DNA from: Thalassotalea marina | GTDB lineage: Bacteria; Pseudomonadota; Gammaproteobacteria; Enterobacterales; Alteromonadaceae | Assembly: GCF_014656435.1 (NCBI RefSeq) | Contig: NZ_BNCK01000009.1 | Location: 162,592-226,591, forward strand | DNA: 64,000 bases | Direction of reading: 5' to 3' | In this document: positions 28,296-37,265 of the stretch, one piece after another | Layout of the letters: every line of letters begins with the position of its first letter | Numbering within the stretch: the stretch's first letter is position 1 | Position numbers and translations under genes: made by a program | The notes under the pieces: model-generated | What the model was told of the DNA's origin: nothing | The model's database searches: none | Seen by the model: only the letters and a program-made list of their open reading frames with translations

Positions 28296-28313
28296 ATGAC
28301 AACCAGATGACAG
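28296..28313 (-). promoter_or_regulatory. Candidate Pho box upstream of the lipoprotein-receptor operon
   Basis: On the minus strand CTGTCAT-CTGG-TTGTCAT matches the PhoB consensus in 13 of 14 half-site positions with the correct 11-bp period. A further TTGTCAT half-site lies at 28252-28258, exactly 44 bp (four periods) away. The operon starts 187 bp downstream. PhoB binding is inference. Confidence 0.65.
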
Positions 28314-28426
28314 CAACACTACGCAAATTTCTATTAATGAGGTACAGTTGTAAGATGCACTGTGCAATTTGCAGGCACTTTCAGGTGATAATGACAGCAG
28401 CAGTATAGTTGTAGAATGGTTGTAGA

Positions 28427-29587
28427 ATGGTAACTGTTACGTTAAATATTGAAGAATTGTGTGTTGGAATGTATGTGCAAGATATTATCTTGCGCAACAA
28501 CCAACACAAAGTTAAAAATCGCGGAACGGTGAATTCTGACCGCACTATCGCGATGTTAAAAAAGCAAGGTGTCGCCCAAGTTGTCGTGCAAATGACACCT
28601 GAAGAAGCAGAAAATCTGATAAAACTGCGCAAACAAAGTAATGAATGTGAAGTTTCTGTTGACGAAGAATTCGCTCGTTCATGTCAGATTTATGACGACG
28701 CGACAGAAAACGTAAAACAGCTATTGCTAGACACTTCGATCAATAAACCTCTTTCTCCACAGGCGATGAACGCTATTGCAGGTGAAATCACAGAGTCAGT
28801 AATGCGCAACGAACACGCTATTACAATTTTAACTCGCTTACGTCAGCGCTCTCAGTATCAATGGGAACACGCGATAAACTGTGGCATTTTGGTGTGTGGT
28901 TTTGCACTGTATTTAGGGTTAAAAAAAGCAACGGTCAAAGAAGTAACCTTAGGTGCATTGTTACATGATATTGGCACAGCCAAAGTACCAACCGCTATTT
29001 TAGACAAACCTGGCGCGCTAGACTTTAGCGAAATGAACGTCGTCAAAAAGCACGTATTTTGGGGTATTGAACTAGCAAAAAAAGAAGGCTTTGCCAGTCC
29101 AATTATCGTCGATATGTTAGTTAACCATCATGAACGGCTAGATGGCTCTGGATATCCTCGAGGGATAAAGAAAAATAAACTGACCAAGTTATCCCGAATG
29201 ACCGCCATTGTTGATGTTTACGATGCTATGACAGGTGATAAACCGCATAAAAAAGGCGAATTGCCGCTAACCGTACTCAGGCATTTGTTAACACAAAAAG
29301 ACAAATTTGATGCGAATTTAGTACAGCAATTTATTAAATATCTTGGAGTTCATCCAGTTGGCTCGTTGGTGCAATTGTCCAATGAAAAGTTAGCCATCGT
29401 GATGGAAGGCAACCGTATTGAGCCACTTAAACCTAAAATTAAGGTAGTATTTAGCTTAAAACTTAATAAATTTATTACTCCAGTAGATCACGACCTGACG
29501 GAAGAAGACTTTTCAATTATTGCCTGTGTACACCCCGAAGACTACCAAATAAACCTCAATAAGGTACTACGAGAGCTGGTCGCGTAA
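28427..29587 (+). CDS. HD-GYP cyclic-di-GMP phosphodiesterase with DUF3391 domain
   Basis: A 386-residue protein: N-terminal DUF3391 (residues ~1-130, IEELCVGMYVQDI) and C-terminal HD-GYP domain with all signature elements: HDIGTAKVPTAIL (~182), HVFWGIE (~208), NHHERLDGSGYPRG (~232). It should hydrolyse c-di-GMP to pGpG/GMP and lower biofilm formation. The start is unusual: the 11 bp GTTGTAGAATG are duplicated in tandem over the start codon, and no clear ribosome site is present. It lies next to the nitric-oxide signalling genes and may work with them. Confidence 0.9.
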   Translation: MVTVTLNIEELCVGMYVQDIILRNNQHKVKNRGTVNSDRTIAMLKKQGVAQVVVQMTPEEAENLIKLRKQSNECEVSVDEEFARSCQIYDDATENVKQLLLDTSINKPLSPQAMNAIAGEITESVMRNEHAITILTRLRQRSQYQWEHAINCGILVCGFALYLGLKKATVKEVTLGALLHDIGTAKVPTAILDKPGALDFSEMNVVKKHVFWGIELAKKEGFASPIIVDMLVNHHERLDGSGYPRGIKKNKLTKLSRMTAIVDVYDAMTGDKPHKKGELPLTVLRHLLTQKDKFDANLVQQFIKYLGVHPVGSLVQLSNEKLAIVMEGNRIEPLKPKIKVVFSLKLNKFITPVDHDLTEEDFSIIACVHPEDYQINLNKVLRELVA

Positions 29588-29614
29588 ACAATACAGAAGC
29601 CTGATGCAGACGTG

Positions 29615-30991
29615 TTAACTAATGCCCCATTTTTGTAGCTTTCTATATATTGTTGATGGGTTTACGCCTAATTTAACAGCTGCTTGGCTTACATTCCCAG
29701 AGCAAGCATCTATTGCCGTTAATATTGCATGCTTTTCAATATCTTCCAAGGTGCCATTAATTTCTGCTTGTACTGTATTTTGTAAAACCTTTTGATTTTG
29801 ATGTTGTGATTTTTCTGTTGCTGTAGTGGCGGCTAGAGGTTCATTGCCAATAGCACTTTGAATATGTTCTTGGCGAATATCTTTTTCGTTATTCATGATC
29901 ACCACATGATGAATGACATTTTCAAGTTGCCTAACATTACCCGGCCAAGCATAAGATAAGATAAATTGCTCCGCCCCTGCCGTTAACTTCATTGCAACTT
30001 TATTATGCATTTTGACAAACTTATTCAAAAAGTATTGTGCTAACACGATTTGATCTGTTGCTCGTTGGTTTAACGGAGGAATATTAAGTTTAATCACCGC
30101 TAAACGGTAATAAAGATCGGGCCGAAACTCACCCGTGGTTGTTGCTTGCTCTAAGGCGGTAGACGAGGCAGAGAGTATTTGCGCGTTCAACTTTAACACC
30201 TTGTTATCGCCAAGTGGCGTATATTCACGCTCTTGAATAACACGTAGTAGTTTCGCTTGTATGTTTAACGGTAACGTTGTCACCTCGTCGAGAAACAGTG
30301 TGCCCTCTCCAGCCTGAGTTAACAAACCCTCAAAATCTTGATCTGCGCCAGTAAACGCCCCTTTTTTATGACCAAACAATTGAGACTCAAGCAAATGTTC
30401 ATTTAAATTAGCACAGTTAAATGCAATAAATGGTTGTAGCTTTCTGTAACTTAACTCGTGACACGCTTTAGCAACGAGTTCTTTCCCCGTTCCAGTTTTC
30501 CCGTTAATAAATATGGGTACATTGGCACCAGCTACTTGCACAATTTGTGCTTTTAATTGCAACATCCCTGCAGACTCTCCAATAATTGACGTGATATTGG
30601 ACTCTTCTCCTATTTCCTTATCTAAGTTGCATAAATTTTGCTGCACTAGCGCAATTAACTCGTCATTTTTCCAAGGTTTAGATAGAAACTGATGAATAAT
30701 ATCATCATTAAACCCATCAATAACCTGTTCAAAATCTTGATGAGCGCTTAACAAAATTCGATGACAATCAGGGTGTTTTTCTTTTACTTGCGACAAAAAT
30801 TCTAAGCCTGTCATAAATGGCATACGCAGATCTGAAATAACCACTTGAGGATTAAACAAAGATAAGTTTTCCAATGCTTCTCGTGGAGAAGTAAACGTCT
30901 TTATCTCAATCGGAAACTGAAAAAACAAACGCTCAATTGCTTTAAGGATTTGCGCCTCATCATCGACAATAAATATACAAGCTTGATTCAT
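29615..30991 (-). CDS. Sigma54-dependent response regulator, HnoC-like
   Basis: A 458-residue NtrC-type regulator: receiver domain (phospho-acceptor Asp54 in VISDLRMP), sigma54-activating AAA+ domain with Walker A GKTGTGKELVAKAC (~165), the GAFTGA loop in HKKGAFTGADQD (~215) and a C-terminal Fis-type helix-turn-helix (VSQAAVKLGVNPSTIYRKLQ). It overlaps the degenerate HD-GYP regulator by 4 bp (ATGA) and faces away from H-NOX/HnoK. By analogy with Shewanella HnoC it is the transcriptional output of the nitric-oxide phosphorelay; the exact orthology is inferred. Confidence 0.85.
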   Translation of the reverse strand: MNQACIFIVDDEAQILKAIERLFFQFPIEIKTFTSPREALENLSLFNPQVVISDLRMPFMTGLEFLSQVKEKHPDCHRILLSAHQDFEQVIDGFNDDIIHQFLSKPWKNDELIALVQQNLCNLDKEIGEESNITSIIGESAGMLQLKAQIVQVAGANVPIFINGKTGTGKELVAKACHELSYRKLQPFIAFNCANLNEHLLESQLFGHKKGAFTGADQDFEGLLTQAGEGTLFLDEVTTLPLNIQAKLLRVIQEREYTPLGDNKVLKLNAQILSASSTALEQATTTGEFRPDLYYRLAVIKLNIPPLNQRATDQIVLAQYFLNKFVKMHNKVAMKLTAGAEQFILSYAWPGNVRQLENVIHHVVIMNNEKDIRQEHIQSAIGNEPLAATTATEKSQHQNQKVLQNTVQAEINGTLEDIEKHAILTAIDACSGNVSQAAVKLGVNPSTIYRKLQKWGIS

Positions 30992-32265
30992 TTCAGCACT
31001 CCCTTGCTATTGTTCTGAACAAAAACAATTAGCGGCTGTTCTATATTTTCTTCTAACAACAATAGCTGCTCGATAGATTTGTTGGTTAGCTTTTCCCCTT
31101 GACCAAGCAATAGCTGACCTGAAGAGTTTAATAAATCCTCACTGAGCACCATATCGGCCCGTAACTGTTGGACTAGCTTTGGTGATTCGATAGAGTATGG
31201 GCAGTTATCACGGAAAATACCTTCCAGTTTATCAAGCAAAAACAGCTCAAAACCGTCGACTACTTTGTTTTTTAATAAGATAATAGCGCGTTCAACTGAC
31301 ATGACTTGCCCCGTAAGCTTACCTCTAATCGCATAATCAAAAAAAACCACATGACGAATCACTTTAGCCGCCAAAGAAATGCTTTTAACATCCTTTTTAT
31401 CAAGTTGATTGCACCAATGAACAAATAGCTGTTGAATCAATTCTGCACATGGTTTTAACACGTCAACACTTGCTAGCAATTCTACCGAGGCATCATTTAA
31501 CTTAAGTCTTAACACCTCATCTTCACGGGTATATTTATCAATAGGTTTATCCAACTCTTCATGTCGCCCGCCAATTAAGCCAATTTGATAAAACAAAATA
31601 GCTATATAGATATGAGTTACTTCCGTGTCTGACAACGACAATTCATGCGCCAACGCTTTCCCATAGTTAGCGACCCTTAGTTGTTGATTGGCAGATTCAC
31701 CGCTTTGATTTGCAGTTAAAATTGCCAATAAATGCAACAGCTGTTTGTTCATATCATTATGACGATACAAGGTGTGCTGAGACTCGTACTGCTCATTCAA
31801 TATATTTTGCAATACTCCCATAATAATCTGTCTATCCATTTCATAGCGCTCGATGTTTTTTTCCAAAAACATCACTTTGCGCTCACGCTTTTGACTTGCT
31901 AATAATTCAAAGCTCAGTTGAAACAACTTTTGTTTTAATTCATGATTTACCCAAGGCTTAGTAAAATACGCTGAAATGTTTGCTTTATTTATCGCCTTCT
32001 GTGCAGCTTCAGAGTCGGCATATCCTGTTAACACACAACATTTGGTTTCAGGGCTAAGTCGTTTTATTTGTGTTAAAAAATCTTCACCTGACATATCAGG
32101 CATTTTCATATCAGATACCACTATATGAGTGGGGTGTAATCGAAAAAAAGCCAAAGCCTTCACAGGTGAAGTAAACACATGTAATGAAAACTCTCTACCC
32201 AATACTCTTTCTAATGACTTTATTATTTGTGGTTCGTCATCAACAACTAAAACACTAGGCCTCAT
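30988..32265 (-). CDS. Response regulator with degenerate HD-GYP output, HnoD-like
   Basis: A 425-residue regulator. The receiver domain has Asp52 in VVSDMKMPDMSG. The C-terminal ~250 residues keep the helical outline of an HD-GYP domain but lack its metal-binding HD and GYP motifs (FYQIGLIGG stands where HDIGxIxxP is expected). This matches HnoD of Shewanella, an enzymatically inert HD-GYP that regulates the partner phosphodiesterase. The ATG at 32265 is chosen because AAGGA precedes it and the receiver domain starts there. Confidence 0.78.
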   Translation of the reverse strand: MRPSVLVVDDEPQIIKSLERVLGREFSLHVFTSPVKALAFFRLHPTHIVVSDMKMPDMSGEDFLTQIKRLSPETKCCVLTGYADSEAAQKAINKANISAYFTKPWVNHELKQKLFQLSFELLASQKRERKVMFLEKNIERYEMDRQIIMGVLQNILNEQYESQHTLYRHNDMNKQLLHLLAILTANQSGESANQQLRVANYGKALAHELSLSDTEVTHIYIAILFYQIGLIGGRHEELDKPIDKYTREDEVLRLKLNDASVELLASVDVLKPCAELIQQLFVHWCNQLDKKDVKSISLAAKVIRHVVFFDYAIRGKLTGQVMSVERAIILLKNKVVDGFELFLLDKLEGIFRDNCPYSIESPKLVQQLRADMVLSEDLLNSSGQLLLGQGEKLTNKSIEQLLLLEENIEQPLIVFVQNNSKGVLK

Positions 32266-32284
32266 TAAAATTCCTTTTTTACTT

Positions 32285-32330
32285 TTGAATAAATGACTTA
32301 TCAAGGTCTATACTCTTTACAAAGTATAGA
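32285..32330. promoter_or_regulatory. Divergent promoter with palindrome between hnoD-like and H-NOX genes
   Basis: For the plus strand a -35 TTGAAT (32285-32290) and -10 TATACT (32309-32314) have an 18-bp spacer. TCTATACT (32307-32314) and AGTATAGA (32323-32330) form an 8+8 dyad, so a TATACT hexamer also reads on the minus strand. The dyad probably binds a regulator of both operons. Confidence 0.6.
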
Positions 32331-32347
32331 TGAGAGTAGGAAAAATT

Positions 32348-32896
32348 GTGAAAGGAGCTGTATTTAACGGATTTGAACAATTTGTCACCGAACGATTCGG
32401 TTTATCACAATGGCAACAACTTCTCGACAAAAGTAATTTCACTACCGCGGGAATTTATCTCGCATCAGACTTTTATGACGACAATGAACTGGTCACCTTG
32501 ATAACTCTTCTTTGTCAGGCACAACACATTGAATTACCTGAGGCGTTAAGAGATTTTGGCTATTATTTTTTTGATATACTTTACCGCAAAATTCCGCCTG
32601 CCCCTGCGGATCAAACATTGTTCGACTTTTTACGTTCCGTTGATAAGGTTATCCACGTTCAGGTAAAAAAAACCGACCCTCAAGCTTATACGCCTGCTTT
32701 GTTTTATGACTCACCTGATGATAAAACTATCTTGCTAAGATATGTTTCTCAGCGAAAGCTTTGCTTTTTTGCTGAAGGCTTAATATTAGGCGCAGCACAA
32801 ACGTTCAACACACCCGTTGACGTTACACAGACGAGTTGCCAACACCAAGGGGATAAAGATTGCATCATTAAGGTAGAGTTGTGTCAGCAGAACTAG
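32348..32896 (+). CDS. H-NOX heme nitric-oxide sensor
   Basis: A 182-residue H-NOX protein of normal length. The GTG start at 32348 gives the canonical MKGAVFNGFEQFVTERFG opening; an in-frame ATG 18 bp upstream lacks a good site. The proximal heme ligand is His103 (VDKVIHVQVKK), the heme-propionate motif is Y132-x-S-x-R136 (RYVSQR), and Cys139, Cys164, His166 and Cys172 match the zinc-site region of Shewanella H-NOX. NO-bound H-NOX inhibits its partner kinase, encoded next with a 16-bp overlap. Confidence 0.92.
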   Translation: MKGAVFNGFEQFVTERFGLSQWQQLLDKSNFTTAGIYLASDFYDDNELVTLITLLCQAQHIELPEALRDFGYYFFDILYRKIPPAPADQTLFDFLRSVDKVIHVQVKKTDPQAYTPALFYDSPDDKTILLRYVSQRKLCFFAEGLILGAAQTFNTPVDVTQTSCQHQGDKDCIIKVELCQQN

Positions 32897-34314
32897 AACA
32901 ACAAATCGCGTTATTGTCTAAAGCTTTAGAGCGAGAAAAAAAAGCAAGGCAACAGCTTGAGCATAAAATTGAAGCATTTAACGCAGAGCAATTTGAGATA
33001 AATAAAGATCTACTTTCCTCCTATGAACATGCTCGTGTTCGTGAAGTGCAGTTGCAGTTTTTAACTTTTTTATCAAAAAACAATATTGATGATAAATCGT
33101 TAAACGAAATAACTCATTATTTTGCCTCCAATATTAAAGAGTTATTTTCCCAAGCAAGCTGTTTAATTTACAAGCGAATCAATGGCCAAATTCAAGAGTT
33201 AAAATATCAAGCGCATGGCATGCCCGATTGGCAGGCAATACAACTGAGTGATGACGAGCTACAGGAGTTACCCAGAGCAAAAGAGTTAAACAAATGGCAA
33301 CGGCAAGAATTTACAGCAAGTGCAAAGCAACTTGCCCATTATCGTGGAGAACCGACGCTAGTTATCAATTTTTCAATTAAAGAACGCTACCAAGTGGGCA
33401 TTGTTCTAGTCATTGAACACTATTGTTACAGTGATGATTTTAAAGACACGTTACAAATTGCTGCCAATCAGTTTGCCACAATCATTTCAAAACGTCTGAC
33501 AGATGCAGAACTTTCGCTCAATTACCAAAAACTAAAAAGCACCGTAAAAACACTGCGCTCTACACAAAAACAACTCGTTCATGCAGAAAAAATGGCGTCA
33601 CTAGGCACGCTTTCCGCAGGTGTAGCACACGAAATCAATAACCCTTTAAGTTATCTCGCCAGTAATTTAGAAACGTTAAATACTTATGTCGATGAAATTG
33701 AAACGTTTGCTACCCACCAAGGCGTGGCTCCTTTTGTACAGCAAAACAGTAAAATTTCATACGTATTGGATGATTTACCTGATCTATTGTTTGCGTGTGT
33801 CGACGCCACTAAACGTATATCAAATATAGTCAGTGGCCTTAATAGTTTCTCACGTAAAAATGACGAAAATTTATCCCCCTTGGATATCAGTTATCCCATC
33901 GAAGCCGCCGTTGCTATCACCCATAATGAACTGAAATATAAACACCAAGTTCAACTTGATTTTAACCACCAAGGCGCGTTGGTTTCCGGTAACAAAGGCC
34001 AATTACAACAGGTGTTTACTAACTTTTTAATTAATGCTGCACACGCTATGCCTGAAGGCGGAAATGTATCAATTTCAACCCTAGTAATAGAGGGTAACTT
34101 ACAAATAAAAATTAGTGACCAAGGCATTGGTATGGAAGAAAAAGTACTGGCAAGGATCTTTGAGCCGTTTTTTACTACAAAGGCAGAAAATGAAGGTACA
34201 GGGCTCGGATTATCCATAACTTATGCCATATTAACCGCACATAATGCTGTGGTAGAAGTAGTTTCAACAAAAAACAAAGGCACCACATTTTCTATTATGA
34301 TGCCTTTAACTTAG
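32881..34314 (+). CDS. hnoK: H-NOX-associated histidine kinase HnoK
   Basis: A 477-residue soluble kinase: N-terminal coiled coil (~1-55), a GAF-like region (~60-205), a second coiled coil, a HisKA domain with His250 in GTLSAGVAHEINNPLSYL and a HATPase domain (NAAHAMPEGG, DQGIGM, FEPFFTTKAENEGTGLGLS). No transmembrane helix is present. It lies directly behind H-NOX, overlapping 16 bp, the standard NO-sensing pair. Likely targets are the two response regulators encoded divergently. The GTG start at 32881 is assumed. Confidence 0.88.
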   Translation: MSAELEQQIALLSKALEREKKARQQLEHKIEAFNAEQFEINKDLLSSYEHARVREVQLQFLTFLSKNNIDDKSLNEITHYFASNIKELFSQASCLIYKRINGQIQELKYQAHGMPDWQAIQLSDDELQELPRAKELNKWQRQEFTASAKQLAHYRGEPTLVINFSIKERYQVGIVLVIEHYCYSDDFKDTLQIAANQFATIISKRLTDAELSLNYQKLKSTVKTLRSTQKQLVHAEKMASLGTLSAGVAHEINNPLSYLASNLETLNTYVDEIETFATHQGVAPFVQQNSKISYVLDDLPDLLFACVDATKRISNIVSGLNSFSRKNDENLSPLDISYPIEAAVAITHNELKYKHQVQLDFNHQGALVSGNKGQLQQVFTNFLINAAHAMPEGGNVSISTLVIEGNLQIKISDQGIGMEEKVLARIFEPFFTTKAENEGTGLGLSITYAILTAHNAVVEVVSTKNKGTTFSIMMPLT

Positions 34315-34333
34315 CGATTTTTGCTTATGGATT

Positions 34334-35173
34334 TTATAAACTATTTACCCTGCGATCAGGTTTGTAGACATGAAACACGTTGTATCGACTTGCAGATAAC
34401 ACCTGCTCACTTGGTTCACGAAACATAATTGAAATATCTATTTCATCGTCGTTGTAGTCAGATTTTTTATCGCAATAAATCATGCCACTAACAGGGTAAA
34501 CACCAAGTTCTAAATTTACTTCACCAATATGTAACGCGTCACCATTGTCGTCGCCTACAAGATTAATGCGCTTGTCGATCACTCGTTTTTGATTAACGTA
34601 AAACTTTGAATAACAGCTCCCCATTTTACGCACTCCACGCTCATTTTTAATATCGGCATGTTTGCTTACAGTAAACTTAACCGCTATTTGATGACGGCCC
34701 TTTTTCATACTGGGTAACAAGCCATTAAGCAAATACATACTTTTATTTTGTTCGGTTATACCATAACGCTTATGGCTAGCAAGCGAAAACTTAGTTTCAT
34801 TTAATACAAAGGTACCAACGTCTTGCTCTAATTGCATAAGATTAGGGTGCTCTGGCACTGGGTAAACACGTGTTACCCAGCCTGGAAACAGGTTATTGTT
34901 TTTTACAGCGAGCTCTTCGATTTTTTCATAAGAGCCTTGATAAGGGTTTATCGCTCTAAGCCACGAAAGCTCAGTTTCAAACGCTTCAATCTTTTTCTCT
35001 TGCGCTTCTACTGCTGAATCATGAGATTTCTTTTGGCTATGAATCAAAAAGCCTGATGCGGCAATTGTAATAAGTAACAAGGTAAGCGACACCATAAAAT
35101 AGATGTTGCCCTTACGTTTAGAAGAACCGTGATAATATCTGTCTTTTCTGTATGCACTGTATGAAGAAGCCAT
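34334..35173 (-). CDS. Single-span membrane protein of unknown function
   Basis: A 279-residue protein with a basic, tyrosine-rich N terminus (MASSYSAYRKDRYYHGSS), one transmembrane helix (FMVSLTLLLITIAASGFLI, residues ~25-43), a short coiled coil and a C-terminal extracytoplasmic domain rich in beta strands (IAVKFTVSKHADI, INLVGDDNGDALHIGEVNLE). No family is recognised. The ATG at 35173 has GGAGG 8 nt upstream, better than the ATG 15 bp before it. Confidence 0.6.
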   Translation of the reverse strand: MASSYSAYRKDRYYHGSSKRKGNIYFMVSLTLLLITIAASGFLIHSQKKSHDSAVEAQEKKIEAFETELSWLRAINPYQGSYEKIEELAVKNNNLFPGWVTRVYPVPEHPNLMQLEQDVGTFVLNETKFSLASHKRYGITEQNKSMYLLNGLLPSMKKGRHQIAVKFTVSKHADIKNERGVRKMGSCYSKFYVNQKRVIDKRINLVGDDNGDALHIGEVNLELGVYPVSGMIYCDKKSDYNDDEIDISIMFREPSEQVLSASRYNVFHVYKPDRRVNSL

Positions 35174-35436
35174 CGCTAATACCTCCAACCTGAAACTTCA
35201 GAATATCCAATGCAAAGTTAAGCCCAATTATTTTTAACGATATAATTCAATAGCTTTACTAATTCTAGCCAGCATAAGCCTCAAATATTTTTGCAAAATG
35301 CAATGCAAAAACGTAGAACTTATTGCATTTTGCCTAAAAAACAAAAGACCAAATAAAATAAACAATTAAATTCAATTAGTTAACTAAGGCTCACATTTTG
35401 CAACACTGCTTATGACACCGAATTACGGAGCTTATT

Positions 35437-36225
35437 ATGTTAAAACCCCGAAAATTATTAGCACTAGCCTTGTTAATTGTTTCTTTGTCGGGACATGCTG
35501 TTGAACAAGTAGACGTTGAACTACAGCTTTTAATTGACATATCAGGCAGTGTTGATGCTCAAGAATATGACTTACAAATGCAAGGTTACAAAGCGGCATT
35601 TGAAAGTGATGCTGTACAAGATGCAATTTTAGCTGGGGAATATGGCAAAATCGCAGTACAGCTAATTATGTGGTCTGGCGCAGATCAGCAAGCAATCATG
35701 ATTGATTGGGCACTTATTGATAGTGCACAAAGCGCAGATGATTTTGCCAGTTTAATTGACTCACTTACTCGTCCCTTTTCAGGCTGGACGGCTACAGGCA
35801 GTGCTGTCTCATTTGCCTACCCAGAATTTTCCACCAATGATTTTGACGGGACTAAACAAGTAATAGATGTATCTGGTGATGGAATACTCAATCAGGGGAG
35901 TTCTGTTGCTGATGCAAGAGATGAAGCCCTAGCCGCAGGTGTTGATACAATTAACGGTATTGTCATCACTACAGATCAAGCGGTAATAGACGAATACGCA
36001 AACGAAGTTGTAGGTGGTGATAATGCCTTTTTGCTGGCACCTGCGACTTTCGATGACTTCCAAGCTGCTATCGAAACTAAACTTGTTGCCGAAATCCAAG
36101 GCACAACGCCAGAAGGTAACCTTTTAGCCACACCCGTTCCAGAACCACCAGCACTAGGTATTATGCTGTTTGGCTTAATCTATTTAATGTTTACACGAAA
36201 ATCCAAAATAGGAGCATGCTCATGA
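35437..36225 (+). CDS. DUF1194 von Willebrand-type protein with PEP-CTERM tail
   Basis: A 262-residue exported protein. After a signal peptide (ending near GHA-VEQ) comes a DUF1194/VWA-like domain with the metal-site motif LLIDISGSVDAQEY, TGSAVSFAY and VIDVSGDGILN. The C terminus PVPEPPALGIMLFGLIYLMF followed by RKSK is a PEP-CTERM sorting signal, predicting an exosortase system elsewhere in the genome. The role is probably surface or matrix attachment. The next gene starts 4 bp inside its end. Confidence 0.82.
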   Translation: MLKPRKLLALALLIVSLSGHAVEQVDVELQLLIDISGSVDAQEYDLQMQGYKAAFESDAVQDAILAGEYGKIAVQLIMWSGADQQAIMIDWALIDSAQSADDFASLIDSLTRPFSGWTATGSAVSFAYPEFSTNDFDGTKQVIDVSGDGILNQGSSVADARDEALAAGVDTINGIVITTDQAVIDEYANEVVGGDNAFLLAPATFDDFQAAIETKLVAEIQGTTPEGNLLATPVPEPPALGIMLFGLIYLMFTRKSKIGACS

Positions 36226-36632
36226 AGTATCTATTGTTCTGCTTAACCCTACTAAGCTTATCCGTGCAAGCCTTTGAAGACGATAAACTGAAGTTTGAGT
36301 TTGGTCGTGTTATTTTCAATGAGCTTCAAGAAGCGATTGGCTTTGAACACACAGAAAAAATTCCAGTAGTATTAAAAGGTGCCAACGTCATGTATGGCTT
36401 GTTAGTCACTAGTGAAACAGACGAGATACTAACACTAGACTCGGTTCACACCATCCCAACGAAAGATAACAAAGTGATAAAAGTGATTGGTAAATCCATC
36501 AATATGAAACACAAAGCGGCGATATTTTTGAAAACCGAAAATAAAGATGTCGTTGGTGATTACAAAATGGAAGTTTTCATTGATGGGAGACTAATCAAAA
36601 CTTTTGATTATCAGTTAGTTTCTAGTACGTAA
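36222..36632 (+). CDS. Small secreted protein of unknown function
   Basis: A 136-residue protein with a signal peptide (MKYLLFCLTLLSLSVQA-FED) and a compact beta-rich body; no family is recognised. It overlaps the stop of the DUF1194 gene, so the two are co-translated and may act together. The ATG at 36222 is chosen because AGGAG lies 7 nt upstream; the ATG at 36216 is only 1 nt from that site. Confidence 0.55.
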   Translation: MKYLLFCLTLLSLSVQAFEDDKLKFEFGRVIFNELQEAIGFEHTEKIPVVLKGANVMYGLLVTSETDEILTLDSVHTIPTKDNKVIKVIGKSINMKHKAAIFLKTENKDVVGDYKMEVFIDGRLIKTFDYQLVSST

Positions 36633-36661
36633 GCAATGAACAATTGCTGTCCATTGCTTAC
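36629..36661. terminator. Bidirectional hairpin between convergent genes
   Basis: Perfect 10-bp stem GTAAGCAATG/CATTGCTTAC with a 13-nt loop, at the end of the small secreted gene and before the DUF3718 stop. Confidence 0.6.
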
Positions 36662-36668
36662 CTTTGCA

Positions 36669-37094
36669 TTAACCGTTTTCTTTAGCAAAAGATCTTAACG
36701 ATTTACCATTGCATTGCACGTTATTTAGAGAGTAGCGTGCATGCTTTTGCATTTGTGACAAACCATTGTTTGCAACATTTGCACATAACATTGATTCATA
36801 TGAATCATCTGTTGCATATACAGTAGTAGACGGCTGTTTAGATTTTGTATTTGCCTTAAATGCAAACGACTTGATACTCATACCATTACAATAAGTTTGC
36901 TCTAAATTATATGTGTACTTTGGACCAAACTGTTTTGCTTTTAGTTTAGCCGCTTTTAAACCTGAAGTGGCAGCCGCTAAGCAGATTTCAGTTTCGGGAT
37001 TGGTATCTGCAGCATAAAAATCAGCATTATCACTGTGCGCTAACGCAGTAAAAGATGTTGCTATTAATAGTGTGCTTACTAAAGACTTTTTCAT
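36669..37094 (-). CDS. DUF3718 secreted protein, paralogue 1
   Basis: A 141-residue exported protein (signal peptide ends near ALA-HSD). The body has two similar units, each with one conserved Cys followed ~35-40 residues later by a CNG motif: CLAAATSGLKAAK..YCNGMSIKSFA and CANVANNGLSQMQ..QCNGKSLRSFA. This is the DUF3718 pattern, probably one disulfide per unit. Function is unknown. A homologue of the same layout is the next gene upstream. Confidence 0.75.
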   Translation of the reverse strand: MKKSLVSTLLIATSFTALAHSDNADFYAADTNPETEICLAAATSGLKAAKLKAKQFGPKYTYNLEQTYCNGMSIKSFAFKANTKSKQPSTTVYATDDSYESMLCANVANNGLSQMQKHARYSLNNVQCNGKSLRSFAKENG

Positions 37095-37265
37095 AACTAC
37101 TCCAATATGATGCCTCTGTAAAATTTTCGGCGCGGATCCTACGCGAAAAAACGATCAAAAACCAACCAATTAGAGTAAATACTTTATCGATTAACGTAAG
37201 GTAAAACGTACACTTTACAAGTGTATTTCAAAAACTCTTTGCGAATAAATTAGTTATAAAAAAAA

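Noticed and set aside
35437..36225. Integrin-like adhesin for the DUF1194 protein
   Set aside because: The VWA-like motif is DUF1194-specific; no adhesin repeats are present, and the PEP-CTERM tail indicates exosortase sorting instead.
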